The notes beneath the pieces are model-generated. The model had not been told where the DNA came from. It did not search any database and saw only the letters and a list, made by a program, of their open reading frames with translations. Shown here piece after piece: positions 13,901 to 23,470 of a stretch of 34,784 nt of DNA (its first letter is position 1; each line of letters opens with the position of its first letter). The translations under genes were made by a program, and so were the position numbers. The stretch comes from HGM04593 sp045591315 (GTDB taxonomy: Bacteria > Bacteroidota > Bacteroidia > Bacteroidales > Bacteroidaceae). The DNA is taken from positions 1 through 34,784 of the forward strand of contig JAZNSN010000023.1 in NCBI GenBank assembly GCA_045591315.1. Direction: 5' to 3'.

Positions 13901-15247
13901 ATGGAATTTACACTTAAGAATCAGGACGCTACAAGCGCAATCCTCTCTGTAAACATTCAGGAGGCAGATTATTCGGCTTTGGTAGAGAAGCAGTTGAAGA
14001 ACTTCCGTCAAAAAGCAAACATTCCGGGTTTCCGTCCTGGCATGGTGCCTATGGGCCTTATCAAGAAGCAGTACGGTACAGCTGTAAAGGCTGAGGAGAT
14101 AAACAAGCTTCTGCAGACAAAGATTTTCGAGTACATCAGAGAAAATAAGGTGGATATGCTCGGTGAGCCTCTTCCTATCGAGGAGCAGCAGGCTAACATC
14201 AATATGGTCGAGGATAAGGAGTTTACTTTCGAATTCGAGATTGCCCTTGCTCCTAAGTTCGATGCGGTGCTCGACAAGAACGACAAGCTTGCATACTACA
14301 GAATACAGCCTACCGATGAGATGATTCAGGGTCAGGTGAATGCTTATGCACAGCGTTGCGGCGAGTACAAGCAGGTTGATTCTTACGAGAACGGCGACAT
14401 GCTCAAGGGTACTCTTGCCGAGTCTGTTGAGGATGGCATAGTAGTGCGCGAGGCTGTAATGATGCCGTCATACATGAAGAACGATGAGCAGAAGGCTCTT
14501 TTCGCAGGTGTAAAGGTGAACGATGTGGTTACATTCAACCCATCTGTTGCTTTTGACGGAAATGAGGCTGAGCTTGCATCTCTCCTCAAGGTTGAGAAGG
14601 GAGAGGTTGCTGCCCATAACGGCGAGTTTACTTTCACTGTTGCCGAAATTACACGTTTCGTTGCAAGCGAGTTGAACCAGAATGTGTTCGATGCTGCTTT
14701 CGGCAAGGATGCTGTCAAGAGTGAAGAGGAGTTTCGTGCAAAGATTTCCGAGCAGTTCGAGGCCCGCTTCGAGGTTGAGAGCGACTACAAGCTTCTTATG
14801 GATGTACGCAAGTACCTCATGGAGAAGGTCGGCAAGCTTGAGTTCAACGAGTCTATCCTCCGCCGTATCATGGATACAAACAAGGCTGAGGGTGCTGAGG
14901 CTGTCAGCGAGGAGGATTTCCAGAAGAGCCTTACAGAACTTACATGGCATCTTATCAAGGAGCAGCTTGCAAGAAAATATGAGGTTAAGGTTGACGATAA
15001 CGACGTGCTTTCTGTAGCTAAGGACGCTACACGTGACCAGTTTGCCCAGTATGGCATGGCAAACGTGCCTGATGACCTTCTTGAGAACTATGCAAAGGAG
15101 ATGCTTAAGCAGGACAAGACACGCGAGGCTCTAATTAACCGTGCAGTTGACGTGAAGCTCATCGCTGCAATCAAGGGTGCAGTGACTCTCGAAGAGGAGA
15201 AGGTTTCTGTAGAGGATTTCAACAAGAAGGTTTCTGAGAACGCCTGA
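13901..15247 (+). CDS. tig: Trigger factor, ribosome-associated chaperone
   Basis: This 448-aa chaperone binds the ribosome at the peptide exit. The ribosome-binding motif region reads IPGFRPGMVPMGLIKKQYG, matching the family signature GFR.G..P. The middle PPIase-like domain (about 150-245) is diverged, as is usual in Bacteroidetes, and the C-terminal chaperone arm is helical and charged. The start MEFTLKNQ at 13901 aligns with relatives. An in-frame upstream ATG at 13835 would add 22 residues encoded by leader hairpins and is unlikely to be used. A terminator follows, so it is transcribed separately from clpPX, although the three lie together. Confidence 0.95.
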   Translation: MEFTLKNQDATSAILSVNIQEADYSALVEKQLKNFRQKANIPGFRPGMVPMGLIKKQYGTAVKAEEINKLLQTKIFEYIRENKVDMLGEPLPIEEQQANINMVEDKEFTFEFEIALAPKFDAVLDKNDKLAYYRIQPTDEMIQGQVNAYAQRCGEYKQVDSYENGDMLKGTLAESVEDGIVVREAVMMPSYMKNDEQKALFAGVKVNDVVTFNPSVAFDGNEAELASLLKVEKGEVAAHNGEFTFTVAEITRFVASELNQNVFDAAFGKDAVKSEEEFRAKISEQFEARFEVESDYKLLMDVRKYLMEKVGKLEFNESILRRIMDTNKAEGAEAVSEEDFQKSLTELTWHLIKEQLARKYEVKVDDNDVLSVAKDATRDQFAQYGMANVPDDLLENYAKEMLKQDKTREALINRAVDVKLIAAIKGAVTLEEEKVSVEDFNKKVSENA

Positions 15248-15266
15248 TTGTTGTTGACATAGAACA

Positions 15267-15308
15267 CGTTCTGGCTCATTTCTTTGCAAATGAACCAGAA
15301 CGGTTTTT
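15267..15308 (+). terminator. Intrinsic terminator after tig
   Basis: A 15-bp stem with one mismatch (15267-15281 with 15288-15302) has a 6-base loop and is followed by five T residues (15304-15308). Confidence 0.85.
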
Positions 15309-15347
15309 CAATTATTAAGTATATAATAAGTATAAAAAGAGAGTTGT

Positions 15348-16019
15348 ATGGAGAGAGATGATTTCAAGAAGTATGCTACCAAGCACCTCGGCATTAACAG
15401 CATGGTGCTTGATGATGTGATAAAGGCTCAGTCGCAGTATCTTAACCCTTATATTCTGGAAGAACGTCAGCTCAACGTAACGCAGATGGACGTGTTCTCA
15501 AGACTTATGATGGACAGAATCATCTTTCTGGGAACCCAGATAGACGATTATACTGCCAATACGCTTCAGGCGCAGCTGCTTTATCTTGATTCTGTAGATA
15601 GCGGCAAGGATATTTCAATATATATAAATTCTCCCGGCGGTTCGGTTTATGCCGGTCTGGGTATATATGATACTATGCAGTTCATAAGCAGTGATGTGGC
15701 AACAATCTGTACCGGCATGGCTGCAAGCATGGCTGCGGTTCTGCTTGTTGCCGGTACCGAGGGCAAACGCTCGGCTCTTACGCATAGCCGTGTTATGATA
15801 CACCAGCCTCTGGGCGGTGTGCAGGGTCAGGCAAGTGACATTGAGATAACTGCACGTGAGATACAGAAGCTGAAGAAGGAACTTTATACAATAATTTCAG
15901 ATCACAGCAAACAGCCTTTTGACAAGGTGTGGGCCGATAGCGACCGTGACTACTGGATGACTGCTTCTGAAGCTCAGGAGTATGGCATGATTGACCGTGT
16001 TCTGATACGCAAGAAGTAA
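15348..16019 (+). CDS. clpP: ATP-dependent Clp protease proteolytic subunit
   Basis: This 223-aa serine peptidase forms the barrel-shaped chamber that degrades substrates fed by ClpX. Catalytic Ser127 sits in TGMAASMA, His152 in MIHQPLGG, and the Asp lies in the DSDRDYWM stretch. INSPGGSV (93-100) is the oxyanion-side motif. The N-terminal extension of about 30 residues before the conserved core is common in Bacteroidales. The start at 15348 follows a purine-rich site (aagagag). It lies four bases before clpX, so the pair is co-transcribed. Confidence 0.97.
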   Translation: MERDDFKKYATKHLGINSMVLDDVIKAQSQYLNPYILEERQLNVTQMDVFSRLMMDRIIFLGTQIDDYTANTLQAQLLYLDSVDSGKDISIYINSPGGSVYAGLGIYDTMQFISSDVATICTGMAASMAAVLLVAGTEGKRSALTHSRVMIHQPLGGVQGQASDIEITAREIQKLKKELYTIISDHSKQPFDKVWADSDRDYWMTASEAQEYGMIDRVLIRKK

Positions 16020-16023
16020 TCGG

Positions 16024-17244
16024 ATGGCAGAAAAGGGGAAAAAACGTTGCAGCTTCTGCGGAAGGACTGAAGATAATGTAGGGTTGCTTATGACCGGCAT
16101 GACCGGTTATATATGCAACGATTGTGTAGAGCAGGCCCACGCGATTTTGCGTGAAGAGGCTATGCTGCCTAAAAGCGACTTCCGGATGGACGAACTTCCT
16201 AAACCTAAGGAAATAAAGGAGTTCCTTGATGGCTACGTCATAGGTCAGGATGAGGCCAAATGTGCGCTTGCGGTGTCGGTGTACAATCATTACAAGCGTC
16301 TGATGCAGCGTGACGCATGCGAGGATGTGGAGATAGAGAAGAGCAATATAATAATGGTGGGCAGTACCGGTACGGGAAAGACTCTTCTGGCGCGTACAAT
16401 CGCACGATTGCTTAAAGTGCCCTTTACTATTGTCGATGCTACGGTGCTTACTCAGGCCGGCTATGTAGGTGAGGATATCGAGAGTATTCTTACCCGTCTT
16501 CTTCAGGTTGCCGACTACAACGTGGAGGAGGCTGAACGCGGCATTGTCTTCATCGATGAGATTGACAAGATTGCACGCAAGGGCGACAATCCTTCGATAA
16601 CGCGTGATGTGAGCGGCGAGGGCGTGCAGCAGGGTTTGCTGAAACTGCTTGAGGGTTCTGTGGTGAATGTGCCTCCTCAGGGTGGGCGCAAGCATCCCGA
16701 ACAGAAGATGATTCCGGTAAATACCAAGCATATACTGTTCATCTGCGGCGGTGCCTTTGACGGTATCGAGAAGAAGATTGCCCAAAGGCTTAATACTCAT
16801 GTCGTGGGCTATGATTCGGTGCAGAACAGCAAGCAGGTTGACAAGAGTGATATGATGCGTTATATAACTCCTCAGGATTTGCGCTCGTTCGGGCTCATTC
16901 CGGAAATTGTGGGCCGTCTGCCTATACTCACGGCTTTGCGTCCTCTTGACCGGAAGGCACTCCGTAATATCCTTACTGAGCCTAAGAATTCGATAATCAG
17001 GCAGTATGTAAAGCTTATGGAGATGGACGGTGTTGTACTCTCATTTGATGACGATGCCCTTGAATATATTGTAGATACAGCTATGGAGTATAAGCTCGGC
17101 GCTCGAGGTTTGCGTTCTATTGTGGAGACAATTATGATGGAAAAGATGTTCGAAGTGCCGTCCAGCGGTGTCAAGAGTTGCAAGGTGACAAAGTCATACG
17201 CAAAAAAACAGATAGATAAAAGTGCTGCTCTGGGTCAATTATAA
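16024..17244 (+). CDS. clpX: ATP-dependent Clp protease ATPase subunit ClpX
   Basis: This 406-aa AAA+ unfoldase recognises substrates and threads them into ClpP. The N-terminal zinc-binding domain has Cys9, Cys12, Cys31 and Cys34. Walker A is GSTGTGKT (113-120), Walker B VFIDEIDK, and the pore loop has GYVGED. The RLNTHVVGYDS stretch lies in the region of the IGF-type ClpP-contact loop. Length is normal for the family. A hairpin terminator follows the stop. Confidence 0.97.
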   Translation: MAEKGKKRCSFCGRTEDNVGLLMTGMTGYICNDCVEQAHAILREEAMLPKSDFRMDELPKPKEIKEFLDGYVIGQDEAKCALAVSVYNHYKRLMQRDACEDVEIEKSNIIMVGSTGTGKTLLARTIARLLKVPFTIVDATVLTQAGYVGEDIESILTRLLQVADYNVEEAERGIVFIDEIDKIARKGDNPSITRDVSGEGVQQGLLKLLEGSVVNVPPQGGRKHPEQKMIPVNTKHILFICGGAFDGIEKKIAQRLNTHVVGYDSVQNSKQVDKSDMMRYITPQDLRSFGLIPEIVGRLPILTALRPLDRKALRNILTEPKNSIIRQYVKLMEMDGVVLSFDDDALEYIVDTAMEYKLGARGLRSIVETIMMEKMFEVPSSGVKSCKVTKSYAKKQIDKSAALGQL

Positions 17245-17267
17245 GGTCTGAACAAGGGTATATATGA

Positions 17268-17298
17268 ATCCTCCTCTTGCATTACAAGGGGAGGATTT
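17268..17298 (+). terminator. Probable terminator after clpX
   Basis: A 12-bp stem (17268-17279 with 17285-17296, one G-T pair) has a 5-base loop. The T tract is weak (TTTGTG, then TTTTT further on), so termination may be partial. Confidence 0.6.
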
Positions 17299-17361
17299 GT
17301 GTAAATTGTTTTTGGGGTTCTTCTCTTTTTACAACATTTATGAAAATATCTTTGAAAAAAA

Positions 17362-17393
17362 TTGCACGTTTCATTGATATATTTATAACTTTG
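17362..17393 (+). promoter_or_regulatory. Promoter of the recQ operon
   Basis: TTG (17362-17364), then 21 bases, then TAACTTTG (17386-17393), a full TAnnTTTG match 23 bases before the recQ ATG. Confidence 0.68.
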
Positions 17394-17416
17394 TTTGCAA
17401 ATAGGCATATTGTAAA

Positions 17417-19591
17417 ATGACGAAGATGCGCAATTTGACGGAGGTTCTTAAAGAGAATTTCGGTTTTGATACGTTCAAGGGGGATCAGGAGGCTGTCATC
17501 AGAAACTTGCTGGCAGGCAATGATGCTTTTGTCCTGATGCCTACGGGTGGAGGTAAGTCCTTGTGTTACCAGCTGCCATCGCTTGTCATGGATGGTACAG
17601 CTATAGTGATATCTCCCCTTATAGCGTTGATGAAGAATCAGGTCGATGCTATAAGAAACCTCAATGAAGAGGATGGGGTCGCACATTTCCTCAACTCGTC
17701 ACTTACAAAACAGGCGGTTGAGGAGGTCAAGGCCGACGTGCTTTCGGGCAAGACTAAATTGCTATATGTCGCTCCTGAGTCTTTGACAAAAGACGAGAAT
17801 GTGGAGTTCCTTAAAAGTGTCAAGATCTCATTCTATGCGATTGATGAGGCTCATTGCATATCGGAATGGGGACATGATTTCCGTCCGGAGTACCGTCGTA
17901 TCAGGCCTATAATAAATGAGTTGGGAAAGGCGCCTGTCATTGCACTTACAGCTACGGCTACGACAAAGGTACGCGATGACATAAAGAAGAACCTTGGAAT
18001 ACAGGGGGCACCCGATTTCAAGTCTTCGTTCAACAGACCGAACCTTTATTATGAAGTACGGCCCAAGACAAAGGATGTTGACAAGGATATAATAAAATTC
18101 ATCAAGTCCAATCCTGGTAAGTCCGGAATCATATATTGCTTAAGCCGCAAGAAAGTGGAAGAACTTGCTGAGATTCTGCAGACGAACGAGATATCAGCCA
18201 AGGCCTATCATGCAGGAATGGACTCTGCAGTGAGGTCGCAGACTCAAGACGACTTCATTATGGAGAAAATAGATGTCATTGTAGCTACAATAGCATTCGG
18301 TATGGGCATAGACAAGCCGGATGTAAGGTATGTAATACATTATGATATCCCAAAGAGCCTGGAGGGTTACTATCAGGAAACCGGCCGTGCCGGCCGTGAT
18401 GGCGGAGAGGGCTTGTGCATTGCCTTTTACAATAACAAGGATTTGCAGAAGTTGGAGAAGTTCCTCGAAGGGAAACCGCTTGCCGAGCAGTATATAGGCA
18501 GACAACTGCTGCATGAGACTACGGCATATGCCGAGTCTTCGGTGTGCCGAAGAAAATTATTGTTACATTATTTTGGTGAGAATTACGACGTGGAGAATTG
18601 TGGAAACTGTGACAATTGCCAGTCACCTAAGAAACAGGTTGAGGCAAAGGAACTGCTTGAGGCTGTGTTGGAAACAGTCCAGGCTCTAAAAGAGAATTTC
18701 AAGACTGATTATGTGATTGATGTTCTGATGGGTAAGGAAACTGCCGATATACTTTCGCATAAGCATGACGAACTGGATTGTTTCGGTTGCGGCGATGATG
18801 AGGATGTAAAACGCTGGAACGCGGTAATACGTCAGGCTCTCATAGCCGGTTACCTTGACAAGGATGTCGAGAATTACGGCTTGTTGAAAATAACAAAACA
18901 GGGAAAGTCTTTTTTGGAGAAACCGGTATCTTTCAAGATTGTTGAGGACCGTGATTTTGATGAAGAGGAGACTGTTGTGCAGACATCAAGCACATTTGCT
19001 GTCGATCCCGAACTTTATGCAATGCTCAAGAATTTGAGAAAGAAGCTTTCGAAACAGCTTGAGCTTCCGCCATACGTGATATTCCAGGACCCATCGTTAG
19101 AGGCGATGGCTACGACATATCCTATTACCATTGATGAACTGAAGAATATTCCCGGCGTTGGTGAGGGCAAGGCAAAAAGATACGGTGAGGAGTTCTGCGC
19201 CTTGATAAAGCGTCATTGCGAAGAGAATGAGATTGACCGCCCCGAAGATATACGCATACGTACTGTCGCGAACAAATCGAAACTGAAGGTCGCGATTATA
19301 AATGCAATAGACCGTAAGGTTGCATTGGACGACCTCGCCATAAGCAAAGGAGTCGAGTTTGACGAACTGCTCGATGATGTCGAATCTATCGTCTATTCCG
19401 GAACAAAACTGAATATAGACTATTTCCTTGAAGAGATTCTTGATGAGGAGAATTTGACCGAAATATATGACTATTTCAAGAACTCCGATACAGACAACAT
19501 CGATGTGGCTATAGAGGAACTTGGAGGTGAGTACAGCGAGGAGGAAATACGTCTTGTAAGAGTGAAGTTCATCTCGGAGATGGGAAACTGA
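17417..19591 (+). CDS. recQ: ATP-dependent DNA helicase RecQ
   Basis: This 724-aa 3'-5' helicase acts in recombination and fork repair. Walker A is TGGGKS (43-48), the DEAH box is at 143-146 followed by CISEWGHDFRPEY (the aromatic-rich loop), and motif VI is ETGRAGRDG. A zinc site (CRRKLL...CGNCDNC) begins the RQC domain, and an HRDC domain lies at about 540-610. About 110 further acidic, helical residues follow, a C-terminal extension found in Bacteroidetes RecQ and absent from the shorter enterobacterial form. It opens a long co-directional run reaching mutL. Confidence 0.95.
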   Translation: MTKMRNLTEVLKENFGFDTFKGDQEAVIRNLLAGNDAFVLMPTGGGKSLCYQLPSLVMDGTAIVISPLIALMKNQVDAIRNLNEEDGVAHFLNSSLTKQAVEEVKADVLSGKTKLLYVAPESLTKDENVEFLKSVKISFYAIDEAHCISEWGHDFRPEYRRIRPIINELGKAPVIALTATATTKVRDDIKKNLGIQGAPDFKSSFNRPNLYYEVRPKTKDVDKDIIKFIKSNPGKSGIIYCLSRKKVEELAEILQTNEISAKAYHAGMDSAVRSQTQDDFIMEKIDVIVATIAFGMGIDKPDVRYVIHYDIPKSLEGYYQETGRAGRDGGEGLCIAFYNNKDLQKLEKFLEGKPLAEQYIGRQLLHETTAYAESSVCRRKLLLHYFGENYDVENCGNCDNCQSPKKQVEAKELLEAVLETVQALKENFKTDYVIDVLMGKETADILSHKHDELDCFGCGDDEDVKRWNAVIRQALIAGYLDKDVENYGLLKITKQGKSFLEKPVSFKIVEDRDFDEEETVVQTSSTFAVDPELYAMLKNLRKKLSKQLELPPYVIFQDPSLEAMATTYPITIDELKNIPGVGEGKAKRYGEEFCALIKRHCEENEIDRPEDIRIRTVANKSKLKVAIINAIDRKVALDDLAISKGVEFDELLDDVESIVYSGTKLNIDYFLEEILDEENLTEIYDYFKNSDTDNIDVAIEELGGEYSEEEIRLVRVKFISEMGN

Positions 19592-19625
19592 TATAATGAA
19601 TGAAAAGAAATAAATACTATATCTT

Positions 19626-21107
19626 ATGAATGATTTTATTAAAGAGAAAATTGTAATGGATGGTCTTACCTACGATGACGTGCTGCTTGTACCAGCATAT
19701 TCGGAGGTTCTTCCTAAAGAGGTTTCGTTGAAGACTAAGTTTTCAAGGAATATTGATTTGAATGTCCCGTTCGTGACAGCAGCCATGGATACTGTTACAG
19801 AGGCAAAGATGGCCATTGCCATTGCGCGTGAAGGAGGTATCGGTGTCATTCATAAGAATATGTCCATTGCAGAGCAGGCACATCAGGTCGCTATTGTAAA
19901 GCGTGCCGAGAACGGCATGATATACGATCCGGTTACAATTCTGGCACAGTCAACAGTCAAGGATGCTCTTGACATAATGGCTGAATACCACATCGGCGGT
20001 ATTCCTGTAGTTGACGAAGAGAAGAAACTTGTCGGTATCGTTACAAACCGTGACTTGCGTTTTGAAACCAATATGTCGCGTCCGGTGTGCGAGGTGATGA
20101 CTGCTGCCGAGAACCTTGTGGTTACACATCAGAAGACCGATATGGAATCGGCTGCGAAGATTCTGCGTGAAAACAAGATTGAAAAGCTCCCTGTAACAGA
20201 CTCAGAGGGCAAGCTTGTCGGTCTCATAACATACAAGGATATAACCAAAGCCAAGGACAAGCCGATGGCATGTAAGGACAGCAAAGGCCGTCTGCGTGTC
20301 GCTGCAGGCGTAGGAGTAACAGTAGATGCGATGGACCGTATAAAGGCTCTTGTAGATGCAGGTGTCGATGCAATTATCATTGATACGGCTCATGGTCATT
20401 CTGCCGGTGTCGTAAAGAAACTCAAGGAAGCTAAGGCTGCTTTCCCAAATATCGATATCGTTGTAGGAAACGTAGCGACAGGCGAGGCTGCAAAGATGCT
20501 TGCAGAGGCTGGAGCTGATGCTGTAAAAGTTGGAATCGGCCCCGGTTCTATATGTACCACACGTGTTGTTGCCGGTGTAGGTGTTCCGCAGCTTTCTGCT
20601 GTGTATGACGTGGCAAAGGCTCTTGAAGGTACAGGTGTGCCTTTGATTGCCGATGGCGGTCTCCGTTACTCCGGTGATGTGGTGAAGGCTTTAGCCGCCG
20701 GCGGTTACAGCGTTATGATAGGTTCTCTTGTAGCCGGTACAGAGGAGTCTCCTGGCGATACTATAATATTCAATGGACGCAAGTTCAAGTCATATCGTGG
20801 CATGGGCTCCCTTGAGGCTATGGAGAATGGCTCAAAGGACCGTTATTTCCAGGCCGATACTGCCGACAAGAAGAAGTTGGTTCCAGAGGGTATTGCAGCG
20901 CGTGTGCCATATAAGGGAACTCTGTTCGAGGTGATTTATCAGCTTGTAGGCGGTCTGCGTTCTGGTATGGGCTATTGCGGAGCTAAGGATATCGTAGCAC
21001 TTCACGATGCCAAGTTCGTGCGTATAACGAATGCCGGTGTTCTGGAGAGCCATCCGCATGATGTCTCAATAACAAGTGAGGCTCCTAACTATAGCCGTCC
21101 CGAATAA
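19626..21107 (+). CDS. guaB: IMP dehydrogenase
   Basis: This 493-aa enzyme oxidises IMP to XMP with NAD+, the committed step of GMP synthesis. The catalytic Cys310 lies in GIGPGSICTTR. Two CBS domains occupy about 95-210 between the barrel halves, and the mobile flap carries the SKDRYFQ/PEGIAARVPYKG region. Length and order are normal. It lies 34 bases after recQ and 14 bases before the first parvulin gene. A purine gene inside a repair/folding operon is the usual Bacteroidales arrangement. Confidence 0.97.
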   Translation: MNDFIKEKIVMDGLTYDDVLLVPAYSEVLPKEVSLKTKFSRNIDLNVPFVTAAMDTVTEAKMAIAIAREGGIGVIHKNMSIAEQAHQVAIVKRAENGMIYDPVTILAQSTVKDALDIMAEYHIGGIPVVDEEKKLVGIVTNRDLRFETNMSRPVCEVMTAAENLVVTHQKTDMESAAKILRENKIEKLPVTDSEGKLVGLITYKDITKAKDKPMACKDSKGRLRVAAGVGVTVDAMDRIKALVDAGVDAIIIDTAHGHSAGVVKKLKEAKAAFPNIDIVVGNVATGEAAKMLAEAGADAVKVGIGPGSICTTRVVAGVGVPQLSAVYDVAKALEGTGVPLIADGGLRYSGDVVKALAAGGYSVMIGSLVAGTEESPGDTIIFNGRKFKSYRGMGSLEAMENGSKDRYFQADTADKKKLVPEGIAARVPYKGTLFEVIYQLVGGLRSGMGYCGAKDIVALHDAKFVRITNAGVLESHPHDVSITSEAPNYSRPE

Positions 21108-21121
21108 AACAGATATTTAAT

Positions 21122-22537
21122 ATGCGATATAACAGTCTTATAGTGTTGGCTTTATTGGCGGTTTCTTCGGCTATAGCCCAGGTTACCGACCCGGTATTGA
21201 TGAGAATAAACGGGAATGAGGTCCGCCGTTCGGAGTTTGAATATGCATTCAACAAGAATAACGGCAATCTCAGCGGTAACGAGCAGAGTGCAGAAGAGTA
21301 TCTGCCTATGTATGTCGATTTCAAGCTTAAGGTAGAGGAAGCTAAAGCTTTAAGGTACGATACGCTGTCGTCCTTAAAGGAGGAGTTCATGAGAGACCGT
21401 AGCCAACTTGCTGAAAGTTATCTTATTGATGATGCCTTTATTGAAAACGAAGCATACCGTATCTATGCTAATGACTCAGCTACAATCGGCAAGGACGGAT
21501 TTGTTAAGATGGCGCATCTCTTCTTCCCGGTAAAGCAGAAAGCAGAAAAGGCTGCGGTTGAACTTGCCAAGGCGCAGGCAGACTCTGCGTATGCAATGGT
21601 GAAGGAAGGCAAGAGTCTTGCGGATATTGCAGGGTATTTCAAGCTCCAGCCCCGTTCTGTAGAGCCTTTTGAGATTATAAAAGGTCAGGTTTACGCCGAA
21701 TTTGAGAATGTTGCCTTTGCTCTCGCTGACGGGGAATATTCTGTTCCTTTTGAGTCTCCGGTAGGCTATCATGTGGCAAAGCGTATATCCACTCGTCCGT
21801 TCGGCTCTTTTGAGGAGTATAAGCCTGCTATAATAAAGATGCTTGAACAGAACAATATACGTCAACAGGCACGCCTCAAGAAAGGTATGGAACTGGCGGT
21901 GAAGTTCGGCGGCAACATTACGCCCGAAGAGGCTCTGGCACGCGAGGACAGCCTTCTTGAGGTTACGTATCCGGAATTCGGAAATCTTATGCGTGAGTAT
22001 TATGAGGGACTGCTTTTCTTTGCTGTTTCAACCAGTCAGGTGTGGAACAAGGCTTCGGCTGATGAGGCCGGCATAAAGAAGTTCTTTAAGAAGAACAAGA
22101 AGAAATACAAGTTTGACACACCTCGTTTCCGTGGTGCTGTGATATTTGCCAATTCAAAGGAAAATATGGACAGCATAAAGTTGATAGTTGACGGAAAGCC
22201 TGCTGATGAGTATAAATCCCTTCTGGAAAAGGGCTTGTCAAAAGATTCTATTCGTGCGGCTCGTGTCGAGGTAGGTGTTTTTGCTGTCGGTGACAATGCA
22301 TGGGTTGATAAACTTGCATTTTCTCAGGGCGATGGAGGCAAAATGCGTCCAGGCTTCTTGCTTGTTGATGTTGCCGGTGAGATTATAGCCAATCCTGAAA
22401 CATATAAGGACGTCAAAGGGGTGGTGGTCAATGATTATCAGAAGTTCCTTGAAGAGAAGTGGGTGAAGTCATTGCGCAAGAAATATGATATATATATTGA
22501 CAAAGAGGTACTAAAAACTGTTAATAATCACGAATAA
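21122..22537 (+). CDS. Periplasmic parvulin-type peptidyl-prolyl isomerase
   Basis: This 471-aa exported protein begins with a signal peptide (MRYNSLIVLALLAVSSAIAQ). The PpiC/parvulin domain (about 120-235) contains KMAHLFFPV and a closing SPVGYHVAKR. It is followed by a long C-terminal region with a second, much diverged parvulin-like segment (about 310-425). Such proteins assist folding of outer-membrane and periplasmic proteins. It is the first of three consecutive folding-factor-like genes leading to the SurA-like gene. Confidence 0.85.
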   Translation: MRYNSLIVLALLAVSSAIAQVTDPVLMRINGNEVRRSEFEYAFNKNNGNLSGNEQSAEEYLPMYVDFKLKVEEAKALRYDTLSSLKEEFMRDRSQLAESYLIDDAFIENEAYRIYANDSATIGKDGFVKMAHLFFPVKQKAEKAAVELAKAQADSAYAMVKEGKSLADIAGYFKLQPRSVEPFEIIKGQVYAEFENVAFALADGEYSVPFESPVGYHVAKRISTRPFGSFEEYKPAIIKMLEQNNIRQQARLKKGMELAVKFGGNITPEEALAREDSLLEVTYPEFGNLMREYYEGLLFFAVSTSQVWNKASADEAGIKKFFKKNKKKYKFDTPRFRGAVIFANSKENMDSIKLIVDGKPADEYKSLLEKGLSKDSIRAARVEVGVFAVGDNAWVDKLAFSQGDGGKMRPGFLLVDVAGEIIANPETYKDVKGVVVNDYQKFLEEKWVKSLRKKYDIYIDKEVLKTVNNHE

Positions 22538-22575
22538 AGGTGTTTATTCTGTACCTTTGTCAAAATTATTCCTGT

Positions 22576-23454
22576 ATGAATGTTTGCCGTTACGGAAGAA
22601 TGTGCTTGACTGTTGCTGTTCTGGTTGTGGTGCTATGTGCTGCATGCCAGTCTGGAGATCCTCATAAGGGGCGTGTCCCTTTGGCTGGAATCGACGGTGC
22701 GTATCTATATAAGGATGAAGTTGACCTGATGTATGCCGTCAATGGTAACGGAGGAGACAGTACTGCATATGCAGACGCGTATATTAAGAAATGGATAGTG
22801 GAAACGCTTTTCTATAATAAGGCGCAGGAAAATGTGGCTTCGGACAGTGAAATAGAAAGGCGGGTTGAGATGTACCGGCGTAATCTGATTTTGAATGATT
22901 ATCAGGAGAAACTGGTTGTGCAGCAGCTTGAACCTTCGTTGAGCGATGATGAGATAGCAGATTTCTATAAAAGGAATAGTTCTATGTTCGATGCTGAGGA
23001 ATCGGTTATGAAAGGTTACTTCCTTAAAGTACCCCAGGGCTCCCCTCGTTTGAACGAATTGCGTATGTGGTGCATCGGCAAGACCGAAGAAGATCTTGAG
23101 AAGATAGAAAAATACTGTCTTGGCAAGAACGCTGTCTTTGAATGTTTCTTTGATGATTGGCAACCTGTTGCGGTCGTTGCGGCAAGAACCCCGTTGACGG
23201 AGTCTCAGTTGCAGGAGCGTATCTTGCGTAAAAGCACTATCGAATTCAAAGATAATGCTTATGTATATTTCATCAGTGCTGATACTTTGATTGTTGAAGG
23301 TGACTCTAAGCCAATCGAAATGGTATCGTCCGAAATTAAGGAGCTGCTGTTGAATTCAAAAATGGCGAATTTTATTAAGGAGAAGAAAAATGCACTGTAT
23401 AATGAAGCTATTCAGAATAACAGTGTTGAATATATAAATGCTAATAGGCCTTGA
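22576..23454 (+). CDS. Probable lipoprotein, SurA/PpiC-associated
   Basis: This 292-aa protein starts MNVCRYGRMCL with a hydrophobic stretch ending in a lipobox-like LCAAC (Cys near residue 24), so it is probably lipid-anchored. The rest is charged and mainly helical (EIERRVEMYRRN..., LSDDEIADFYKRN), like the N-terminal helical region of SurA, and lacks a clear parvulin active core. An in-frame GTG at 22540 would add 12 residues before the signal sequence and is disfavoured. It lies between two parvulin genes, and its end overlaps the longest frame of the next gene, though that gene probably starts at 23471. Confidence 0.75.
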   Translation: MNVCRYGRMCLTVAVLVVVLCAACQSGDPHKGRVPLAGIDGAYLYKDEVDLMYAVNGNGGDSTAYADAYIKKWIVETLFYNKAQENVASDSEIERRVEMYRRNLILNDYQEKLVVQQLEPSLSDDEIADFYKRNSSMFDAEESVMKGYFLKVPQGSPRLNELRMWCIGKTEEDLEKIEKYCLGKNAVFECFFDDWQPVAVVAARTPLTESQLQERILRKSTIEFKDNAYVYFISADTLIVEGDSKPIEMVSSEIKELLLNSKMANFIKEKKNALYNEAIQNNSVEYINANRP

Positions 23455-23470
23455 AAGGCTTGATAAGATT

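Noticed and set aside
15793..16800. A 335-aa minus-strand reading frame
   Set aside because: It is antisense to clpP and clpX, whose protein families are unmistakable, and shows no domain of its own.
22552..22559. TACCTTTG as an internal promoter before the lipoprotein gene
   Set aside because: It matches the -7 box, but no -33 element lies upstream, it would leave almost no leader, and the gene sits inside a tight operon.
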